From a virus, in IMG/VR virus record IMGVR_UViG_3300030019_000085, positions 1 through 37,762 of that record: a stretch of DNA of 37,762 nt. One strand, written 5' to 3'. Shown here piece after piece: positions 31,816 to 37,762 of this stretch. The number at the start of each line of letters is the position of its first letter. The first letter of the stretch is position 1. Under the pieces are notes generated by a model, which was not told where the DNA came from, ran no database searches, and saw nothing but the letters and a program-made list of their open reading frames with translations. The translations under genes were made by a program, and so were the position numbers.

Positions 31816-33420
31816 TTAAGGCTTAACGCCTATCGCGATCCAATCGAAGCCTTCTGCCATACTGTCGCCTGAGCCGCTCTTCTTGCGCACCGTAAAGTTG
31901 CCAACTGACTTAGTCACAGTGTTAAATCCGAGCAGCGCATTAGTGACCGTAAAGGGCGTCAATGAAGTAGTGTACGTCGTGCTTGCAAAGGCTACAGGCA
32001 ACGTCACTGTGTCAGTCGCGACGCCGTTCCCCGGCTTTGATCCCCACTGTATGCGGACACTTCCGATATCGATGTAACCTGACGCCGAGTTGTCCGAAAA
32101 ACTCGCCTGCGGATTAAGCAGTCTAAAGTTCGTGCCGTCGTATTGCAATTTTGCCGGAATCCCAAGAAGAATGTCCCCTGCGAGTAAAGCAGTGCCCAGT
32201 CCACAACTGTTGCCGCGGAGTATAGTCTTAGCGCCTAACGCGTTAACATTCACAGTTGCGGCCGCGCCGGTGTTTGTAACAGAAGGAATGTAGCTAATCT
32301 CCATGCCCGCAACGTAACCATATGCGACCATGGGCACTGTAGCGGTTTGCGCTTGCGCCGTTCCGCCACCTACGCCAAACGCGCATACCGGCGATTTAAT
32401 AGGTATTATCTTTGATCCGGTAAGGACGGGCGCGATGTTGTCATCCCCGACTATTACGTATGCAGTCCCGGCGGCGATGCCGTTACCACAGATACAGCCT
32501 GATAGCAGACTAGGCGTTGTGGTACTCGCCCCGGATAGATTAATATTTACGCGCGTTCCGCCGTTCGCGTAAGCTTTGTTATAAAGTAGTGCGCCTTTGC
32601 ATATCAGCGTCCCACCTAGCGCCATATCTATATTATAATCGTCTACATTAATGCGGTCGAAGCTGCAATCATTGATAGTTATTGCGCTCGTAGCCGCCCC
32701 GCTTATTAACTTGCTTCCAAATGTGCAGTGCGAAAACAACGGGTTCGAACCGGCCTGTACTGTGATCGTGTGCGCGGAGAAGTTTACGCTCTCGTAGTCT
32801 TCGAAGCCTGAAACGGACACGTCACCCACGATAGACCCACCGATCCGCATAGATCGCGTTGCGCCTGTGTATGCATAAATGACATTTCCAGTCGTATTAA
32901 GGTCAAAGATGGCGTAGGGCGCGTTAATGGTAGCACTCGTACATATTAGTATAGCCTTGTTTCCGTAGATCGTAATAGGACACGCGGGGAAGCTTATATC
33001 TTCTTCGGCGTAGTTTCCTGGCGCCACGTGTACAACATAGGACTGCCCGACCACCATAGCCGAAGCGGCCTCGTGGAAGGATTTAAACGGATATGTTGCA
33101 GAGCCGTTAGCCGTGTATGTATCCGTCCTGTTAGAATCAATGTGTAGTGTTCTCGTTATCTGTGTGGCCCCCTCATTAAGGGGCTCAACAAAAAAATCAC
33201 CTACCGTTGCATCTAAGTCGCCGATATCCGTATAAGCTACGCCACTTTTTCTAGTAAGATTGGTAACAAGGCCGGCATACAGAAGTATATATCCGCAAAT
33301 TAGGTATATATGTACTTCATCTCCGTAGATTTCTCTTAGGCAAGAACCGCGTCGCAAGTCACGGTTTCCCAAGGTGTAAAAATCCCTTTCGGTACTTTTA
33401 AAAAAGGCTGTTTTACTCAT
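31816..33420 (-). CDS. Tail fibre/spike with beta-helix and gp53-like C-terminus
   Basis: A 534-residue protein. The region from about 95 (TANGSATYPFKSFHEAASAM, then VVHVAPGNYAEEDISF) is a DUF1565/pectate-lyase-like beta-helix start with short repeating strands to about 320. A linker typical of tail fibres follows (VNVNALGAKTILRG, AKLQYDGTNFRLLNPQ). The last about 90 residues (GYIDIGSVRIQWGSKPG, FTVRKKSGSGDS, FDWIAIG) match the gp53-like C-terminal fibre domain. It probably binds host surface polysaccharide. It is the last gene of the virion operon, followed by a terminator. Confidence 0.75.
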   Translation of the reverse strand: MSKTAFFKSTERDFYTLGNRDLRRGSCLREIYGDEVHIYLICGYILLYAGLVTNLTRKSGVAYTDIGDLDATVGDFFVEPLNEGATQITRTLHIDSNRTDTYTANGSATYPFKSFHEAASAMVVGQSYVVHVAPGNYAEEDISFPACPITIYGNKAILICTSATINAPYAIFDLNTTGNVIYAYTGATRSMRIGGSIVGDVSVSGFEDYESVNFSAHTITVQAGSNPLFSHCTFGSKLISGAATSAITINDCSFDRINVDDYNIDMALGGTLICKGALLYNKAYANGGTRVNINLSGASTTTPSLLSGCICGNGIAAGTAYVIVGDDNIAPVLTGSKIIPIKSPVCAFGVGGGTAQAQTATVPMVAYGYVAGMEISYIPSVTNTGAAATVNVNALGAKTILRGNSCGLGTALLAGDILLGIPAKLQYDGTNFRLLNPQASFSDNSASGYIDIGSVRIQWGSKPGNGVATDTVTLPVAFASTTYTTSLTPFTVTNALLGFNTVTKSVGNFTVRKKSGSGDSMAEGFDWIAIGVKP

Positions 33421-33435
33421 AATATTGTTTTTAAT

Positions 33436-35397
33436 CTAGAAATATAATTCGGGCGTGTCTATCCGAAGACGGTTAAACATCGCCTGATCGCCTAACGCGT
33501 TAGGGTGTAGTCCGCCATCTTCATATAAAGAAGGATTGTATCTTATGTCCGACCCATCTACAGCAGTAGAGGTGTCACCGGGGTTATTATTTACGGCAGT
33601 GGCCTTATCAAACCGAGCGCCGTTTACCCCTACAGCAGCGATCATAACATTTCCGGAAATATGCGCATTACTCGCCTGTTGGCAAGTCCGATAATTAAGA
33701 ACAAGCGTTGTCCCGATTGCATCGCAGCTAGCTTTTAAAGCCTGTAAATTGGGCAACGTATTCCCCCCATTAGCCCCTATCAGCACGCATAAGTACTTAG
33801 GCTTGTATATATTGTACTCCGAAGCGAATTTGGCCGCGATTCCGTGTATGTCATCACCGCCTCTCGCCGATATCATTACTTTTTTTGTAGGATTTTCGGA
33901 CCTAAATAATTCAGCGTATCTTTTGCTTCTATCATACACATACACACCTTCTGTTATGCTATCCCCCGCGAACACGGCGTCGGGGTTATTCAAAGCGTAC
34001 ACTTCGAATTTTAAAAATACAGGGGGCGTTCCTACCTCTGTGTAGAACGCGTAATTTTGATTTTGTCTGCCTGCGCCCCATCCCGTATGAGACACGCTTA
34101 AATGCCCTCCCGTAAGTGTGTCTAGTAGAGATATAGTACTCGTGGTACCTTTCTTATATATCTCTACGATATACTCTCGATCGCCGACCATTTCAGTAGG
34201 TATATCTACCGATTCTAAATATGTCGAATTATAGCCCGTAGATGTGTATTGCGTATCTAAGCCGTTTCCAACGCTGTGTATTGCTAACTCTTTAGCCACA
34301 AAGTCTATCGCAAAACAACTGGCGCCCTCTCCGGAATTAATTCCGCCGAAAGAGATAGGAATTTTTAAATGCGAATTGCTGTGCATTATTATTTTAGTGC
34401 GCATAAATCTATTATCCGCATGGTATACTCTCTTACACTGCATGTATGTGGCGCTGCCAATTCCGGATGTTGTAACGCCGCCATTCCCGGGCGACCACGT
34501 TCCCGCGTAAGTCCATTTGTCCGAATCTAGGGCTGTAAAGGTATCCGAGATTAATTGTACATATTCTTTTTCGAGCACTACGCTCTCTATTAAGTCTACT
34601 TTGTCTTCTAGCTCAGATACTTTAGTTACAAGACCTTTCGTTGTTGTTGTAACAACATTTCCCTGTCCAGTCAACTGGTACGCTACCGCATAATTGCCTG
34701 TATCAGACCCGCCCGTTTGTCTCATAACATCACCTGTAGATGGTCCGTAGTAAAAATCTACAGCTAACGCAATAACTTGGTCTGACGTCAAAGATATAGG
34801 CTCGGCTATGGCTATCGTTTTCATTGTACCACTCTCTCCGGCCGTATTAGTTATCGTATATAATAAATTATCTACGGTTTTTGTAGATACATTTATTATA
34901 GCTACTCTTACAAAGCCCGTGGCAGATTTAAACTTAATCTCTTTTATAGCGGACACTCCTTCGAAGCTTTGATTCCAGTAGTATGCCTCTATATGCGCCG
35001 CAGTAGACCCGAAAACATTAGGCGACACGACTACATCTTCGGTTGTTGTCTTAGTCGTGTCATTTAGCTGCTCTTGTATTTCTGCTATGTCCGATTCTAT
35101 GTCCGCCACATTCGCAGACCCGCCAGCGGCCGCCCAATTAGAAACCGTTGCCCATCCGGCCACGTCGTCGGCTTTAAATTGCCATTCTTCCACTACACCC
35201 GCCGACGGAGAGAAGCGTATCGTTTTCCTTATGCCCCTGTAGTCCGTATGTACAGCGGCCGTCGCAGTTGCTAACGTGTACCGCCCCGTGGTAAGCGGAA
35301 ACAATTCATCTACATTCACCACGGGCGTGCTAACGTCGTTATTATATATAACGTCTGCGGCCTGCTGTCCGGTCATTCCTTCTGTTATCTTATTCAT
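33436..35397 (-). CDS. Tail fibre with C-terminal SGNH hydrolase domain
   Basis: A 653-residue protein started at ATG 35397 (MNKITEGMTGQQAADVIYNN), whose opening is typical of Bacteroidales tail proteins; an ATG at 35478 lies in the preceding gene. The middle holds beta-rich sections and a short coiled coil (VSELEDKVDLIESVVLEKEY). From about residue 475 there is an SGNH/GDSL domain: block I FAGDSITEG with Ser480, block III IGANGGN with Asn543, and block V DGGLHPN with Asp627 and His631. Such domains deacetylate polysaccharides, so it may be an O-acetyl esterase acting on host capsule during adsorption. The spacing D-x3-H is one longer than usual. Confidence 0.78.
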   Translation of the reverse strand: MNKITEGMTGQQAADVIYNNDVSTPVVNVDELFPLTTGRYTLATATAAVHTDYRGIRKTIRFSPSAGVVEEWQFKADDVAGWATVSNWAAAGGSANVADIESDIAEIQEQLNDTTKTTTEDVVVSPNVFGSTAAHIEAYYWNQSFEGVSAIKEIKFKSATGFVRVAIINVSTKTVDNLLYTITNTAGESGTMKTIAIAEPISLTSDQVIALAVDFYYGPSTGDVMRQTGGSDTGNYAVAYQLTGQGNVVTTTTKGLVTKVSELEDKVDLIESVVLEKEYVQLISDTFTALDSDKWTYAGTWSPGNGGVTTSGIGSATYMQCKRVYHADNRFMRTKIIMHSNSHLKIPISFGGINSGEGASCFAIDFVAKELAIHSVGNGLDTQYTSTGYNSTYLESVDIPTEMVGDREYIVEIYKKGTTSTISLLDTLTGGHLSVSHTGWGAGRQNQNYAFYTEVGTPPVFLKFEVYALNNPDAVFAGDSITEGVYVYDRSKRYAELFRSENPTKKVMISARGGDDIHGIAAKFASEYNIYKPKYLCVLIGANGGNTLPNLQALKASCDAIGTTLVLNYRTCQQASNAHISGNVMIAAVGVNGARFDKATAVNNNPGDTSTAVDGSDIRYNPSLYEDGGLHPNALGDQAMFNRLRIDTPELYF

Positions 35398-35405
35398 ATT
35401 ATGTA

Positions 35406-35720
35406 TTATATAGATTCCCAAATTCCATTCGCATACCAGTACCCGCCCATATCCCACACGCCGCTCGCCAGTATCCACGAATCGCCGCCAATAGGGCAGG
35501 AATCCACATCAACCGTAGAGGTAGGTTCCCCGGCTACATTCACAGTAAAGTACATCTCTACGACGTACATAGCAGAGTTCGGGTTCACGAATCCTACGCG
35601 TAGCGCGATAGCTTGTTTTAGACCCGTCTCGGCGCACAGAGAGCCGTTTATATCTAACGCTCTTCCCGCCGTGTCACGTTTATACACGACCGTAGCTAAC
35701 TTATATCCGGTGTTACTCAT
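35406..35720 (-). CDS. Small tail protein, unknown
   Basis: A 104-residue protein from ATG 35720, which overlaps the preceding stop by 8 bases (ATGAGTAA); an ATG at 35753 is less likely. It is beta-rich with a KLATVVYKRDTAGRALDING start and ends with several tryptophans (WILASGVWDMGGYWYANGIW). It lies between the tail-tube-like genes and the fibres, so a tail or fibre accessory role is inferred. I do not recognise a family. Confidence 0.5.
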   Translation of the reverse strand: MSNTGYKLATVVYKRDTAGRALDINGSLCAETGLKQAIALRVGFVNPNSAMYVVEMYFTVNVAGEPTSTVDVDSCPIGGDSWILASGVWDMGGYWYANGIWESI

Positions 35721-36255
35721 TCTCGCAATATGTGTTATTTTCAAAATCGACATCCCACAACACCGGTACTTGCATACCTTCCGTCATCGCCGACTCTTCT
35801 ATTTCGAAGACAGGGTAAATTGATGTAGTGGATACGCTTAATACACTGCCTATAGCGTCTGCTGTTTGATTAGTATATGTTACCACAGCCCCGGCTTCAT
35901 ACCCGAAGGTGAACCACCGGCCCGCGTTGGTCTTAAAAAAAGGCACCTGGCGCCGTTTAGAGGCGAGGTGTAGCGAAGCTATAGTCTCGCTCGATATCTC
36001 ATCTATGAAGCTCTCTAGAGAGTGCGTGTATATGCCGCTCGCTAGCGTTTCTGTGTACTTCGCGATTAAGTCCGGGGCAGCCACTTTCACGAACGCGCCT
36101 GTGCGGATTATGTGTGATACAAGACAGTCGGCGTATTGGCCCTCCCCGGCAAATTTAAATCCCGCGAAGTCGTCATAATCTAGCAAAAGGATATCCGAGA
36201 TTCCTTCCGCAGAATATCTGCACGCAGGGACTATATTTTGTATTCTACAATTCAT
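35713..36255 (-). CDS. Tail-tube-like protein, paralogue 2
   Basis: A 180-residue protein. It has MNCRIQNIVPACRYSAEGIS at the start, then LLLDYDDF, SGIYTHSLESFIDEIS, ASLHLASKRRQVPFF and FTFGYEAGAVVTYTNQTADA, a pattern I associate with Bacteroidales phage virion (tail) proteins. The N-terminus aligns with the preceding protein (M-x-C-x-[LI]...C-x-Y-S-x-x-G). A terminator and a TATCCTTA element separate the two genes, suggesting different expression levels. Its precise role (tube, or tube-like head protein) is uncertain. Confidence 0.5.
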   Translation of the reverse strand: MNCRIQNIVPACRYSAEGISDILLLDYDDFAGFKFAGEGQYADCLVSHIIRTGAFVKVAAPDLIAKYTETLASGIYTHSLESFIDEISSETIASLHLASKRRQVPFFKTNAGRWFTFGYEAGAVVTYTNQTADAIGSVLSVSTTSIYPVFEIEESAMTEGMQVPVLWDVDFENNTYCENE

Positions 36256-36259
36256 GGAT

Positions 36260-36267
36260 TAAGGATA
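36260..36267 (-). promoter_or_regulatory. TATCCTTA element, 4 bases before ATG
   Basis: Minus strand T-run, TATCCTTA, ATCC, then ATG 36255. It has the same spacing as at 1773-1780 and 11880-11887, and it directly abuts the T-tract of a terminator, so it could restart transcription after it. Confidence 0.35.
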
Positions 36268-36296
36268 AAAAAAAGCGGTATCGTCAAATACCGCTT
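36265..36296 (-). terminator. Terminator between the two tail-tube-like genes
   Basis: A 9-bp perfect stem (AAGCGGTAT with ATACCGCTT) and 6-base loop, then about eight Ts on the minus strand. It follows the stop at 36315 and precedes the next ATG at 36255. It may reduce expression of downstream genes relative to capsid and the first tail protein. Confidence 0.8.
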
Positions 36297-36314
36297 CTCA
36301 CTTCTAAATACGCT

Positions 36315-36884
36315 TTATGGCGTCACCACTTCTGTGTATATAGGCGTTATAACGCTCTCGGCTGTGAGGTGAGGCGCAATCTCTGTAGAGGGCCCTTGTA
36401 AGATAAGAGTCCATCCGTTCGAATCCGCTTCCGCAGAGCCTGAGGCGTAGTCAAGTCCACCCGCCGGCGCTATTAGACCCGCTGTTCTCCCTAGCAGTGT
36501 TGCTTTTCCGGCATTATCGACTACGATAGCCACGAATCGGCCGAGTGCTAGCGCATCGCCTTCGTTGAGCACGTCTGCGTCCTCTGCATTAAGTTGCGCG
36601 TTAACAGTGTGTTGTCTGTACTTCCCGCCATTTCCACCGAGCAGCAACGCGTCCGTGAAAGATATCGTGTTGTTACGACCGTCGATTCTAAAAAAAGTCT
36701 CTCCGGTAGGCAGCTTAATAGCGCTCACGGCTTTGTCCGCGTCCGTGGTATATGCGATCTTATCCTCTACGGCTGCGGCTCCTACTACGGGGTTGTAGAA
36801 ATTCGCAAGGTATAATGCCTTAGCTCCGGCCACTGAGTAGTCGCAAGCTTTCCCATCTATGCTTTTAGTTAATTTGCATCCCAT
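36315..36884 (-). CDS. Major tail (tube) protein candidate, paralogue 1
   Basis: A 189-residue protein. It opens MGCKLTKSIDGKACDYSVAG and continues AKALYLANFYN, an opening I recognise from abundant virion proteins of Bacteroidales siphoviruses. ETFFRIDGRNNTISFTDALL follows, then HTVNAQLNAEDADVLNEGDA, a typical beta-rich tube fold layout. It directly follows the capsid gene and is cut from the next gene by a terminator, in agreement with a highly expressed virion protein. The tube role is inferred; it could instead be another major virion component. Confidence 0.55.
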   Translation of the reverse strand: MGCKLTKSIDGKACDYSVAGAKALYLANFYNPVVGAAAVEDKIAYTTDADKAVSAIKLPTGETFFRIDGRNNTISFTDALLLGGNGGKYRQHTVNAQLNAEDADVLNEGDALALGRFVAIVVDNAGKATLLGRTAGLIAPAGGLDYASGSAEADSNGWTLILQGPSTEIAPHLTAESVITPIYTEVVTP

Positions 36885-36948
36885 TTTGATTATTTTTAAA
36901 TAATTAAGTAAAGTCGGCGCCGAGGCTAACCGACCATACTACCCCAAA

Positions 36949-37762
36949 TTACGCGATAACGGCAGGCACGTCCTCGGTGCGCTGATTAAGAGTCACAGTG
37001 AGTTGTCTATCTGCATCAGGGAGAGAAACAACTACTTGACCCGTGCGAGCGTTGATATTACCGCCGGCTGCGGTGGCTACTACGCTGACGGTAGTCACTC
37101 CGTTTGTAGTCGTTCCTTTCGTTGCGGTAAATCCTACAGCACTTGCGGCGTTGATATCGGGTGTGACACCTGCTGCGGTGTAAATCTTAAACGTCTTAGT
37201 TTCTCCTGCTGCGGTGAATACTAAAGAGTTAGGAACTACGACTAAGCCGTCGCCTTCTACGTGTCCGCCACTGGCTACTGTGATGGACGGATCAATTATC
37301 ACTATCTCATCTTCGAACGGAATCACAAAGCCAAGACGCAAGCGCCCTTTTATGAAGATTTTATCCTCGTTTGGTTTTGGAAAGCTTCCGAGTTCGATCT
37401 GCTCTAAATCGGACAATATATCGGTTAAGAAGATGGCGTTCGTGCTATCATAGAAAATGAGCGTGTTCTTGCCGATGCCCTTAACAGGCACTAACTCTAC
37501 ACCTAAGTAGTAGAGTTTAGGATTTTTCTTGTCGGCGTCGTCGACTGTCCAGGAAGCCGCAATAACGGTATTGCTCTTTTCTGCCAAAGCGGCGCGAACG
37601 AGACGACGAGCAGCATAACTACACAATACATATAATGTACCTGCATCCTCTGCCTGTAAAACATCCTCAGGAATAGCGTTATATCCGTCCTCGATTAAGC
37701 CGAGAATATTAGCCTTCGTCAAAGTAGCGCCTACCATCTTAATAGACTCAGTGCTGCTAAGT
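36949..37762 (-). CDS. Major capsid protein, C-terminal part with BACON-like domain
   Basis: This is the continuation of the gene that starts at 597 on the left end; the last 127 bases here duplicate the left end. Residues 200-427 are encoded from 37635 to the stop at 36949. A typical capsid region with SYAARRLVRAALAEKS and PNEDKIFIKGRLRLGFVIPF is followed by a C-terminal domain (about 329-419). That domain has PNSLVFTAAGETKTFKIYTA, then INARTGQVVVSLPDADRQLT and VTLNQR, the BACON fold pattern. The domain probably projects from the capsid surface and could bind mucin or other glycans; that is inference. An ATG at 37737 is internal (residue 166). Confidence 0.8.
   Translation of the reverse strand, partial: LSSTESIKMVGATLTKANILGLIEDGYNAIPEDVLQAEDAGTLYVLCSYAARRLVRAALAEKSNTVIAASWTVDDADKKNPKLYYLGVELVPVKGIGKNTLIFYDSTNAIFLTDILSDLEQIELGSFPKPNEDKIFIKGRLRLGFVIPFEDEIVIIDPSITVASGGHVEGDGLVVVPNSLVFTAAGETKTFKIYTAAGVTPDINAASAVGFTATKGTTTNGVTTVSVVATAAGGNINARTGQVVVSLPDADRQLTVTLNQRTEDVPAVIA
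37636..37762. repeat. Right copy of 127-bp terminal direct repeat
   Basis: Identical to bases 1-127. It lies inside the capsid coding sequence, and joining the ends restores one continuous reading frame. It is interpreted as an assembly overlap of a circular map. Confidence 0.95.

Noticed and set aside
36885-36948. Hairpin around TCGGCGCCGA after the capsid gene as a terminator
   Set aside because: A GC-rich palindrome is present but no T-tract follows on the minus strand, so it was not annotated as a terminator.
1-37762. Lysogeny module, tRNA genes or insertion sequences
   Set aside because: No recombinase, repressor, transposase or cloverleaf-like tRNA sequence was recognised on either strand.

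Overview
The window is one essentially complete tailed-phage (siphovirus-type, Caudoviricetes) genome. Its first and last 127 bases are identical, and the major capsid gene runs off the left end and resumes in frame at the right end. The molecule is therefore circular or circularly permuted, about 37,635 bp, and the 127-bp repeat looks like an assembly overlap. I see no integrase, repressor or tRNA. The host is probably a gut Bacteroidales: intergenic sites fit the Bacteroidetes -33 TTG / -7 TAnnTTTG promoter, starts lack Shine-Dalgarno sites and sit in A/T-rich leaders, and DUF4494-, DUF6808- and BACON-like proteins are present. Family calls were made by eye; no database was searched.

Replication region (31,724 down to 20,086, minus strand): after a terminator/promoter pair come small early proteins, a DUF2800 PD-(D/E)XK protein with a Cas4/AddB-like cysteine pattern, a DUF2815 ssDNA-binding protein, DUF4494, a family A DNA polymerase, a tiny predicted lipoprotein, a C5-cytosine methyltransferase, a VapE-type primase-helicase, a ~400-bp non-coding region with twelve TTGGTAAC boxes (best origin candidate), a VRR-NUC nuclease, an SNF2-like helicase and a sigma-factor-like protein. 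Two genes too short for a 60-residue cutoff were found here (34 and 48 aa).

Packaging and lysis region (20,046 down to 16,142, minus strand): a small membrane protein, a repeat protein, small and large terminase, an M15-type endolysin and a DUF6808-like membrane-anchored protein. It ends at a strong bidirectional terminator facing a plus-strand operon.

Plus strand (11,923 to 16,100): portal, connector and holin; then a terminator overlapping a host-type promoter; then an accessory cluster with a frameshifted small ORF, a papain-like-fold protein, two tandem P-loop paralogues (one with a destroyed Walker A) and two small unknowns.

Virion region (11,875 down to 1, wrapping to 37,635 and on to 31,816, minus strand): a tail-assembly-chaperone-like gene with a T_TTT_TTT -1 frameshift site, neck/tail completion proteins, two large tail proteins, tape measure, XkdF-type protease-scaffold, major capsid with a C-terminal BACON-like domain, two paralogous tail-tube-like proteins, a small tail protein, an SGNH-hydrolase fibre and a beta-helix fibre. 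The head genes are dispersed: portal is on the opposite strand, and protease and capsid lie downstream of the tape measure.
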